64,000 bases of DNA from NCBI GenBank assembly GCA_934045075.1, contig OW203731.1, positions 9,095,975 to 9,159,974 of the forward strand. The letters run 5' to 3'. Each line of letters starts with the position of its first letter. Positions within the stretch are counted from its first letter, which is position 1. The notes under the pieces were generated by a model, which was not told the DNA's origin, did not search any database, and saw only the letters and a list, made by a program, of their open reading frames with translations. This document shows, piece by piece, positions 35,054 through 44,700 of the stretch. A program made the translations under genes and the position numbers. This DNA is from Yponomeuta sedellus (lineage: Eukaryota > Arthropoda > Insecta > Lepidoptera > Yponomeutidae).

Positions 35054-35272
35054 AGGCACTCGCTAAGCCGTTGGTGCCGGCTGTCATGTAATGGCAATCG
35101 TTAAGCCATGTCAGAGGCCTTATGGGCGGCTTGATAACATCTTGACAGCAAGGCCCGTCACTTTTTCTTACAATCCTCCCGGATTAGGCCCCCGTGGTGG
35201 GGTATGGCTTAACCTCCATGCGATGCAGGAAGAGACCCGTGCCCAAGCAGTGGGGACATACAAGGATTGATA
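35054..35272 (+). mobile_element. 5S-like SINE (family A), 5'-truncated copy
   Basis: It starts in mid-element at GGCACTCGCTAAGCCGTTGG and runs to the normal 3' end (CAAGGATTGATAT). The 5S-like head is absent. Confidence 0.85.
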
Positions 35273-35304
35273 TATTCGATTCGATGTGTATGTTTGGATG
35301 TACT

Positions 35305-35350
35305 GGGATATCCTGTACTATGGTTACCAAACAAAGACATCTTGACTGAA
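35305..35350 (+). repeat. Family F fragment
   Basis: GATATCCTGTACTATGGTTACC and AAGACATCTTGACTGA correspond to part of the repeat at 27675-27858. Confidence 0.55.
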
Positions 35351-35362
35351 CATAGTACAGTC

Positions 35363-35475
35363 TGTTAGCTTTTAGAATATACCTCGGCTACTATCGAATA
35401 GAATCGGATATATTCATGTAATATAAATATCGGAACTAATATGACACTTAATTAAATAAACTTAATAAGAGACTG
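35363..35475. mobile_element. MITE copy (AGTCTGTTAG family), internally deleted
   Basis: The left end ACAGTCTGTTAGCTTTTAGA is joined to the reversed right-hand interior (GAACTAATATGACAC). It ends near AATAAGAGACTGT. It is shorter than the 17897 copy, through deletion or rearrangement. Confidence 0.65.
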
Positions 35476-35876
35476 TGCGTCATATCCTAGTTTGGGACCA
35501 GGACAGGAGATTGTGGAGGTGATTAATAATATATTTATATATGCATGTTATCTTCGCCAAAAACGGTCTCGTAATTAACGAGCAGCACACGCTGTTGCTA
35601 TATGCGTGTGCTGTTAGGTGTAATAAAACGCAGATAAGGGCGCGGTTCATCGTCTCGGCATCATTTCACCCGGATATCGCGAGGTGTCGCTTAAAGATAG
35701 ACTTTACACTCTTTTGACTTTTGTCCAAACGATTACGCTTGTACTTGTACCCTGGTGTCCCTGTGATGTTTTCTTCATCTTTAAACTGTTTCTTTCTTTA
35801 TCTGTTAAAATAATTCAATTGATTGATTGAAACAAAGTAGTATGAAGAATTCAACCATAGAGAATTCAAGAATATT

Positions 35877-35950
35877 CTTTTTGTGTCCCACTGCTGGGCA
35901 AAGGCCTCTCCTCCCTTACACCCCTATCCCCAGCCATGGTGCACCATCCT
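35877..35950 (+). repeat. Dispersed repeat (CCCACTGCTGGGCAAAGGCC type)
   Basis: Contains TGTCCCACTGCTGGGCAAAG and a following CTCTCCTCC block. More diverged relatives lie at about 58625-58705 and 62850-62940. Confidence 0.65.
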
Positions 35951-36134
35951 GACAAGAATACATTAGGTTCGTACAGTGAATTGTATAAGCATTTAACGTG
36001 CGCACTGCACCTCTCTGCAGACGTGCTTAGATCGGGATCAGTAGCAGCGTATCGTGGTTTAGACATTTATACATATCTTCTTTTTTATGTAAAATTAAAT
36101 ACTGTATGTCGGAGCTGCCAAAAAAGTCACCAAT

Positions 36135-36173
36135 TCTGTTACTGTATACAGTAACAGAGGTCGCCTATAGGCG
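36135..36173. repeat. Two adjacent perfect palindromes
   Basis: A 24-bp perfect palindrome (36135-36158, half-site TCTGTTACTGTA) is followed three bases later by a 12-bp one, CGCCTATAGGCG (36162-36173). It could be a transposon end or a dimeric protein-binding site. Confidence 0.8.
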
Positions 36174-36498
36174 AAAAACGGCTTGCGGGCCGATTGTGCA
36201 TATTCATGTCAATAGCTATATAAGTAGGCATCACACTTATCAAGCGACCTATTTTCACTGCGAATAATTAGTGGCTATGGCCACGAAAATTTCAATACAG
36301 AAGTTTAACTACTACCATAGCCGAGCCAGCTGAGATAGGATGTGTGTGAAAAATAAGATTTGAACGTAAAAAAATTTCGATCGCTCGGGATCGATTAAAA
36401 TTTCATAAAAATCTTTTTGTGTAGAATAATTCTCTCGAAACAGGTACGCCTAGTGCGAATAAATTACGTAGTTGCTTACTATTAAGTAAGACGAGTAA

Positions 36499-36660
36499 TA
36501 TCACCCCTTTGTATGTCCCCACTGGTGGGGCACGGGTCTCTTCCTGCATCGCAGGAGGGTTAGGCCATACTCCACCACCAAGTCCGGGTAGGTCGATGAT
36601 TGTAAGGCAGTGGCGGACCTTTTTGTCAGACGTTATCAGGCCGCATCAGCAGGCCGTTGT
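36499..36660 (-). mobile_element. 5S-like SINE (family A), 5'-truncated copy
   Basis: It keeps the 3' end (ATCACCCCTTTGTATGTCCC) and about 160 bp, and lacks the 5S-like head. A short deletion removes the GGGGGC block. Confidence 0.8.
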
Positions 36661-36748
36661 AGGCATAACAAAAAAGGTGCCTTTCGTCAATTTGTAAGTG
36701 GGATAGTTAGAAAAAGGCAGGCCATACGTTCTAAACAAGGTGTCAATA

Positions 36749-37165
36749 TTAAAAACCTATTTAGAGGCTAAAAATTTCACCCATGCCGGGATTCGGACCC
36801 GCAACCTCTGGCTATCCGTGCCAGCGCTCTACCAATTGAGCCAATGGGCGACTCACCGACATCAGTGAAATTTTGAACCTCTTTACACTATTCTCTGTAT
36901 TACGTACAGGTAGCGACATCTGGCTTAAGCAAATTGCATCACTTACAGCCCCGACTACCTACTTTGCAGTTAGGTTTTACATCGGAACGATATCACTGTA
37001 CCCACAGGATTATACTATTTTTATTTTTAATGCACTAACCGGTGCTAAGGACAAATTTAAAAACCTATTTAGAATCCCGGCATGGGTGAAATTTTTAGCC
37101 TCTAAATAGGTTTTTAAATTTGTCCTTAGCACGGGTTAGTGCATTAAAAATAAAAATAGTATAAT
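36749..37165 (-). mobile_element. tRNA-like SINE (family B), long composite foldback
   Basis: This 417-bp composite lies between 12-bp direct repeats AAGGTGTCAATA (36737-36748 and 37166-37177). It contains a full antisense unit, including the tRNA-like region and the 5' segment seen at 17180. The far end is a palindrome with arms of about 62 bp (37011-37072 and 37102-37163) made from the 3' tail. One set of duplications around the whole structure implies a single insertion event. Confidence 0.85.
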
Positions 37166-37305
37166 AAGGTGTCAATAGTAAAATGTCAATGAATAAAAAA
37201 AAAAATTACTGATTGAGTTAATCTCGTTTAGTGTACATTCTCTCCTATGGCTGTGTTTCATTCATCGAGTCTCACAACTTTTTTTCTGGTCGAGTATCTG
37301 CGAGA

Positions 37306-37853
37306 TTGGGCGTTTTTCGAATCATCGGCCCGGCATCGGCACGGCACCGGCATGGCCGTGCACAGGCACCGGTGCCGGGTTTCGTTTTTCCACTGTACCG
37401 GTGTCGATGCCGGCTTACGCTCGGTGAGTGGTACAGTGCTGACACGGACTTCAACACGATGACACGTAAAGTACAACGCGTAGATATAACAATGGTATCG
37501 TCAAGCCGTCGACTATATTTGTTACTTATATCTTTTACACCTACAACGCCGATACGAAATACGAGTCTCACCCTCCGCTCCGCTCTCCTACCCGCCCCGC
37601 GCACTCACACACGCACATTGCTACAATTCATATACAGTACACATGCAGTTTTGCCGGGCCGGCACCGAGTGGGAAGCTTGCTACACCGGCGACGGCGCCG
37701 GCACCGGCGGGACTCTACGCCGGGCCGGCGCCGGCGCCGGTAAGTGAAAAAGCGAGCCATACATTTTCATACATTTTTGTTACCCGCGGCACCGACACGG
37801 CGCCGGCCCGGCGTCGGTGCCGGTGCCGGGCCGGTGAGTTGAAAAACGCCCAA
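37306..37853. mobile_element. 548-bp element with GC-rich terminal inverted repeats
   Basis: The left end TTGGGCGTTTTTCGAATCAT and the reversed right end TTGGGCGTTTTTCAACTCAC continue into matching CGGCCCGGCA-rich segments, giving imperfect termini of about 45 bp. Subterminal repeats of the CCGGTAAGTGAAAAAGC type are nested inside, so much of the element can fold. Interior frames (up to 170 codons) are Arg/Pro-rich translations of CCGGCG repeats and are not genes. No clear target duplication was found and the superfamily is unknown. Confidence 0.7.
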
Positions 37854-39426
37854 AATACATTAAAGCGAGTATGAAACTAGGGGTCATCGTAGCCTGGTCG
37901 CTGGCACCCACATGTGCGGCCAGGACCTACAGCTACGTCACTCCAGGGGCTCACCGGATGTCGTTTAACCCTGAGAAGCCGGAAGCGGGATTACACCACT
38001 TTTGCTTTGGTTTTTGGAAACGTTTGAAGCTGGAAACAACAAATGAAAATTTATAAAAATAAGTAATCATCTCAAAAACTTTAAAGAGATTTTGCTTAGC
38101 ACTAAAGTTTAGTAACTTTATTAGTAATTAAATAACTCAAAAAAAATCTACTTCTAGTGAAGTAGAGTTATTTAATTCAATTTTTAAGTATAGCCTTAAT
38201 GACACGTGAATACATATACTTAATAGAAAACCATGTTCAAACTGCCTACTCTCCAATAAAAATATTCTTGACTACTTTTATTTCTTTTTATATCTATTTC
38301 GGAGCACCTCTGTAAAACTGGCTCTAAAAAAAGGCGGTCAAATTTTACACTTGCAAGAGTCGAAAATAGGCTGTAATTTCTTACCCTTCTAGTCCTGTCC
38401 TCGCCTAATATTTGGTTTAAATGTTTTATAATTTATTGAAAAGATATCGAATACCAACACGGATTAAACCAAGACTAATATTTTTGTGTCAAATCCTGTT
38501 TTTTTTTACACTAGCACTCTATGGTAGGCGAATACGGGTTCTAAGCCGTTACGTGCTTGTATGTTAAAGGATAATAGTATGCTTGTTTACAAATCGCTTT
38601 TGCAAAACGTTTCAGACCAATCTCTCGATCACTTTACTAGTTATTTTTGAGACCCATGACCCTAATCCTAAACAGAAACCCCAGGATTAGATAGCTTTTT
38701 GGCATAAATGCTCCATTAGCGGCGCAAGTGTGTAGCTCCTCGAGATGTTTCATTATTTCTCAATTATGCCTCAAAACATTATCATCGAGTCGAAACAAAA
38801 TTCTGCGTATAAAGTAAACAAGTCAACTGCGCATCAATGGACCTTGGCCAGAGCCGATCGACCCAAATACTAATGATAATATTTGTGTATAGCGCGAAAG
38901 GAAAAAGGGAGGTGAGACATGGTAAACACAATTGGCACCAAAATACTGCTTCGAACCGCCTTAAGGAGCCTCCGACCGCCACATGTGCATGAGCGGCTGT
39001 GGCTATGTGCTAGATTTCAAAGACTGCATGGCCTTTACCTCAAATACTACCAGACGAGCCGACTTGCTAAGACGAGATGACTTCGATCATGATCTTACTT
39101 TACGTAGATGGTAGAATGGGAGCAGGTGTAAGTGACTCAACTAAGTATATCTCTATGCATCGAACTTGATACAAGATTCTGTCAGCAAATATTCGTGTAG
39201 GGGCACAATCAATAAAGAGATCTTAACAAAGTGGAACGTTGTCATCTTTGGGTTTTGAATTTTGTGATGGAACAGTTTGAAGATCATTACCAAAGTAAGT
39301 TTCGAGCGATATGGAATGCATCTATTGATTGACAAATATTTAGGTAAGTGCACTAACATGTAAAAGACGTGATGCACAGATATAACGAAGCTGCTAGTAC
39401 AACCATAAAGTATAGAATAACAATGC
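37854..39426. other. AT-rich non-coding stretch
   Basis: No gene is supported. Small frames at 37871-38056 and 38782-38982 have no domain, and splice signals do not enclose them. Confidence 0.45.
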
Positions 39427-39441
39427 AGTGAAACCGGTTTT

Positions 39442-39615
39442 AAAAACCTATTTAGAGGCTTAAAATTTCACCCATGCCGGGATTCGAACCCGCAACCTCT
39501 GGCTATCCGTACCAGAGGTTGCGGGTTCGAATCCCGGCGTGGGTGAAATTTTTAGCCTCTAAATAGGTTTTTAAATTTGTTCCTTAGCACGGGTTAGTGC
39601 ATTAAAAATAAAAAT
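39442..39615. mobile_element. tRNA-like SINE (family B), near-perfect 61-bp-arm foldback
   Basis: The arms 39442-39502 and 39512-39572 are nearly exact reverse complements around a 9-base centre (CTATCCGTA). They hold the T-arm half of the tRNA-like region and the 3' segment. The normal 3' tail follows on the right only. Perfect 15-bp direct repeats AGTGAAACCGGTTTT flank the unit (39427-39441 and 39616-39630). The D-arm half is missing from both arms. Confidence 0.9.
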
Positions 39616-40308
39616 AGTGAAACCGGTTTTGTAAATCTGAAAGTTCACCGTGTTAAAACTCCGTAAATGTGATTCATCACACATAATGTACATAACATAA
39701 TAACATTACAGTTATACGTAAGCAGCCTATCTGCTTCTCACAGAGAGACCGAGGTACCTACAGAGATATAATAATACGCTTAATTATTACACGTCCTCAA
39801 CGAATTGTCGATTTCAAGCGCTGTGGTACCAATGTACGTAAATTACAATTTATTTTATTTATTTCATTATAGACTCCGCCCTTACAAAATAAAAATAGTT
39901 AGTCGCATTTTTTAATTTCAGTTACTAAGTTCTACTCAAGTATATTGAGTGTATTAGGAACTCGCGAAACCAGCGGAATGCCTTATCTTGCTTCTGGAGT
40001 AGCCCATCGCAGCGATGGGCTATCGCAGCCAAATTCTACCCTAAGCCGCGTAAAAATAGGGCATGGTGGTTGACAATAAATTAATCGATTACTAGTAAAC
40101 CGAATAGGATTAGCCAATGACGTAGTGGCAGGTGTGTTGGCGCCGTGTGCGCAGCTGCACTGACGTCGCTGTTTGAGGAAATCAAAGGAAAACCCGCGAC
40201 GCCCGAGCTGCCCTCGACACGATAGATTCGGCACGGACTGGCTCGCGAAGGATATTTTGTAGACGTTGTATTTTTAAGGTGATTTTTATAATTTGTAATA
40301 TACGAGTA

Positions 40309-40571
40309 TGAATCGCTCGTAGCCCCGGCTGCTTGAGTGATCTGAAAAGATCGCGAAGCTTAAGCTACACAGGGCGCGTTCAGTGCATGGATGGTTAATC
40401 CGTCCGTGACTAACGCTAGTGGCATTAGAGCGGCTTGAAAACTTCTGATAATAAGACCCTAGTCTTGCAAGCCTCTACCAATCCGGACTTGGCCCCGTGG
40501 TGGAGTCTGGCCTATACCTTGCTCAGGGAAGAGACCCGTGCCCTTCGGTGGGACATAATGGGTGGATGATG
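40309..40571 (+). mobile_element. Diverged 5S-like SINE subfamily copy
   Basis: It is related to family A at both ends but heavily diverged in the middle. Its 5' part reads GCTTAAGCTACACAGGGCGCG, then CATGGATGG, which parallels the conserved 5S rRNA segment AAGCAnC...GGGCGCGG...GGATGG. The 3' part has CGGACTTGGCCCCGTGG and ends with GATGATGA-type repeats. A 3' half of the same subfamily is at 49885-50057. Confidence 0.65.
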
Positions 40572-40659
40572 AATATTAATATCAGTAATATTATTATGTC
40601 GACTGATAATATGATTATCACTTGATATTTTCACTAAGAAAACGTATGAATCACCGTAT

Positions 40660-40870
40660 TTGCAAAGGCATCTACGTAATAAGATTATTTATACAGAGCC
40701 CAATAGTACCTTCACCCATATTACGTAGGTCAAGGAACCACTCGGTCAGTGCCTGGGACATTGGTTTTTAGATGGAGAAGGCTTGCCCAGCACCTGTACG
40801 ATCCTGGCAGCTTAGGCGACCTAGCTAAACAAGCCGCAAGAGACACTTATTAAGAGACGTTTTAAGATGT
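40660..40870 (+). repeat. Dispersed repeat shared with 56640-56830
   Basis: Both copies have GCATCTACNTAATAAGAT, ATTTATACAG, ACCACTCGG, GGCTTGCC, CACCTGTACNATCCTG and CAGCTTAG in the same order, with moderate divergence. No coding capacity is evident. Confidence 0.6.
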
Positions 40871-41084
40871 ATTTAAGGGCTGACTACGGACGGACTGACT
40901 AAGTCACTGTTTTCTTCAACTCATCTATTTAGTAGAGGAATTGACTAATAAAACAAATATTCTATTCGCTTACGCAGAAGCCGGAAATATTAACTTAGGT
41001 AGCATTAGCTTAGTTAGTCATAGATCACTATTACCAATGTCGTTAGCGATTACTAGGACTTTCTCTGATTTTATGTTTAGTGGA

Positions 41085-41284
41085 AATCGTGGCGCCTGCA
41101 CGTTGTAATGTGGATATTATTTTAGTGAATTCAATCTTGGGCATTTACATTTTAGTTATGTACATTTGTGTACATCTTATGTTAAGTTATGTACATCTAA
41201 GATTCAAGGAAAACACCGTGAGGAAACCTGAGTGTTCAAATACCTCAGGGTTTGAAATTGCCAATACGCGGTGGGCACGCTTGG
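41085..41284 (+). repeat. SINE/LINE fragment with the GGAAAACACCGTGAGGAAACC block
   Basis: The block AAGGAAAACACCGTGAGG is shared with 53850-53880 and is a familiar Lepidoptera retroposon sequence. The head is missing here. Confidence 0.55.
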
Positions 41285-41297
41285 TAATTACGCCCAT

Positions 41298-41477
41298 TTT
41301 AAAAACCACTTAGAGGCTAAAAATTCCACCCAAAACCCGCGACCTCTGGCTAACCGTGCCAGCGCTCTCCCAACTGAGCTAATGAGCGGGTTCGAGTCCC
41401 GGCATGGGTGGAATTTGTAGCCTCTAAATAGGTATTTAAAATTGTCCTTAGCACGGATTAGTGCATTAAAAAGAATA
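41298..41477 (-). mobile_element. tRNA-like SINE (family B), foldback copy
   Basis: An antisense 3' half and tRNA-like core (to about 41385) is joined to a sense T-arm and 3' tail. It is flanked by near-matching 13-bp repeats TAATTACGCCCAT (41285-41297) and TAATCACACCCAT (41478-41490). The two mismatches suggest it is older than the other foldbacks. Confidence 0.75.
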
Positions 41478-41649
41478 TAATCACACCCATACTCTCGCTC
41501 TGAGAGTAGGCCTGCGCCCTGCAGCGGGAAGTATAGGCTAGATAAAAAATAATCTTGGTCATGTTCTACTGGATGTTGTCTGGAAAAATAATTTATTTCC
41601 ACGTACCTATCTATCCATTCAGTATTTTTTCTTAGCGTATCGATGGCAT

Positions 41650-41762
41650 GCTGTCGTGATGAAAGGATTTGCCAATCAGCGTAAGGGACTCGCTGATTGT
41701 TGCCCAAGATGCGCCAGTCGTACGAGCTCAGTGAGTATGTCGATCGGGAGGCTTCTTTCGTG
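41650..41762 (-). repeat. Dispersed repeat, copy 2 (reverse of 14265-14335)
   Basis: AAAGGATTTGCCAATCAGCG and ACTCGCTGATTG, then GATGCGCCAGTCGTACGAGC, match the earlier copy in reverse orientation. Confidence 0.6.
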
Positions 41763-41782
41763 CACTTATTGCATGCATGCAC

Positions 41783-44700
41783 TTATCCATCATAACGAAC
41801 ATAATTAAACAACAGTCCTTCTTTTTCATAAAGAACATAATTAAACATAAGACACGTTCTTCTAGCGGTACTTTTCCTACTATCGCGCTGAAAATTGGTT
41901 CTATTGTTCGGGCGCCTACTGAAGGTTGTTGCCACCTCTAGGAGGCCCTTTGGCGCCATACAATTAGTATCTACTTCTTTACAACGTGCGACAATACAAA
42001 ATTCTGTTACAATACGAATATGTTTTTTCGGTACACATTGTAAATCTGTAGGAAGAGTATAGTTACCAAGATCTGGGTGCGAAAAAATAGCACACATAGC
42101 CAGTGGGCCAGTTTCTGAATTGAGAATTTCGCTAAGTTGACAGTGAAGTGTAATGCTGTCTCTTCGAATTTCTCAGAAAAGAGCGTGACAGAGCGTTACT
42201 TAAGTATTTACTGGCCCTCATTGACCAACTGATTTACTTACAAATAGATCATTAAACGTTTGGGTATATCGAATTGGGCTTGACCTATAAAATTTAGTTT
42301 GAATAGTTACTATATAGCTTAGATAATATGAAAATTACTAAAAACAATTACATAAACATGTATATTTTAAAGGTTTTAATCGTTCTTTGAGATGGCGTAC
42401 CTACCTATTAAGGGTACCTAATCTGTTGTAGATAAAGAAAAAATTTGCTAACATAGTTGCATTTATCACTTTTCCGTTTTAATGTGACCATTAACCAATT
42501 ATATTTCCCATCAACTACCACTTTTAGCACTTCACAGTTGCCAATAGATATTTTTAACGACTAGCGATGCTCCCAAAAACAATCGCGATTTGACCCGTGA
42601 AATGGAAGACTATTCACAATTAACCACTTTAGTAGACAAAGCAATCTTAATAAAAAGTCGTGCAATCCCACCAAAATTTTTAGTTACTTAGCCAAGTTCT
42701 TCGCCTATACGAAATTAGCAGCGGTTTCATATACGGAGAGTTTTCATATACATATACGGAGACATATTGGGTAACTTTTAAGTTTTAAGTTCACAAACAT
42801 ACTTGGCATAATGTGATTTGTTTTCAAAATTTTACATCGGTGTTTATAAAAATACCTACTACTAATTCCGTGTTGGCAAGGAACTTGACAGAGTTTCTAC
42901 ATTTCATATACTTATTTTATGAGACGACAAGTTGGCGCATTTTTATGGTTCCTCGAAAGGGAAAACGGAGCCCTTTAACATCACTTTGTTGTCCTTCCAT
43001 CTGTCTGTCAATACCTACCTTTTATCTCGGAAACACGTGGACTCATGTAATTAATGCAAGAAAGAAATAAAATAAACTAGTATAATATTGCTGAAGTACA
43101 GGTTCACGCCTAGTTTAGCAACAGGTGCTACTATTTGCTTTTTGAAAAATGTACCTAGCATAATTCTAATTTAAGAAACAACTTGTATGATTTTTTTGGA
43201 ACAAATAAATTCTATTCTATTCTAATATTATGTTAGGAGCGCGAATTTCTTAAAAAAAAAATATTGTATTACCAAATATATCAAATGAGAATATCAAACA
43301 AAACTACATCTTTAAATTCAATGCTGTAAAACAATGTTTCAGGAGTAGCGCTTTTAAAGGTACCTACGCTTTATTGTGCCTATAGGTATTATTAATTGTT
43401 TTAAGGCATTGCTAAAGTCTCAATAGTTCTACTTCTTACTTAGGTATCTGCTTGAACTTAAAATTTTTGTTTATATCTATTTAAATATGTACCTATATTT
43501 TATTTTGTAGTTCATGTTCATGTATAACATTATTTAAGTATATGTATTTATTACATCCACCTATTTTATTCCAAAATAATATAGTAAGATAAGAATATTA
43601 TTTGTTGAACACTACACAACACATACCCTATTTGTATTAATTTAAAATAGAAAGTACAGTCGACAGTAAATAAAGCTTACACGTACCTACCTATGCACTC
43701 TACTCAGTAACGTTACGGACGAATTTACAACAAAAATGTAAAGTTCGACCTGCTGTGGATTTTACCTAACTTTTTTTAAATCGTGGTTCAATAGTAAGAG
43801 TGTACTTAATAAAAAGCAACCATACCCCAAAATCCAACCGAACCATCAAAAGACAAAACATAAATTCATTACAACTCCTAATACAATGATAAGGCGAGGA
43901 GCTAAGCGCAGAGAGAATGATAAGGCTAACTGGCGCGAGTGTGCGCACGGCGTGTCCGCCGCGCGCGTGTGTGAGTGCGGCGCGCGGTAGGTACCAGCGA
44001 GAGGCCGAGCGGGGAGCGCACGCACACAGCCGCCCGCGCGCCAATCACGGCGCACCGCGCACTCACTCAGTCACACACAAAATCAGACTTTTCTTATGAA
44101 ACACGTGACTATTTTATGAACGTTTAGGGTTTAGCTGCCCCCGCGCATGATCCCCGGCCACCCCGCGGGCGTTTCCTCGCCCCCTACGGCGAAGGAAGTG
44201 ATTGAAAAAAATCCGCAACAATTCGCGCCCGCGACGCCACCACGTGGTTTTCTTGGGATTTTCACAAAAAAACCTATCTGAATATTCCAGGCTAGCGGAA
44301 GCCATTCGGAAGATGAGGTGATGCGCTTTCATTTGAGTACAAACAAGTAGACGTGAAAAGTTGGGCGGGCGGAGATATAGAGCGGGGAAGTTGCGAAGGG
44401 CTTGTATGGGCCCTTTGGATTTTTGTTCGAGTTTTTATGATTTATCCTGTTCAGAGGAGTCCTGAAGGAGGGTTTAGCGCGGTAAAACTGTATGCAAGTG
44501 GTGTTGCGGCGGCGGGGCGGCGGGGCACGCGGCGGCGGCGCTGGCGCCAGCACCTGGCCCCAACCCTGCGCACTGCCACGCACACACTCCGAGTTACTCA
44601 CACACTCGAAAATTCACCCTCACTGCTCAGGCGCAAGCCTAAGGTACATGTTAAAGCAATGAAAACGTCAAAATAGCGCAGGGTCTTTCGAGGAAAATTG

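Noticed and set aside
37231..37743. 170-codon plus-strand open frame
   Set aside because: It runs through the GC-rich inverted-repeat element and its residues reflect CCGGCG repeats, not a protein.
41288..41782. 164-codon minus-strand open frame
   Set aside because: It crosses a foldback SINE and a dispersed repeat copy, so it is assembled from repeats.
41783..42097. 104-codon minus-strand open frame
   Set aside because: Part looks protein-like and has a possible acceptor, but no downstream exon, family match or consistent donor was found.
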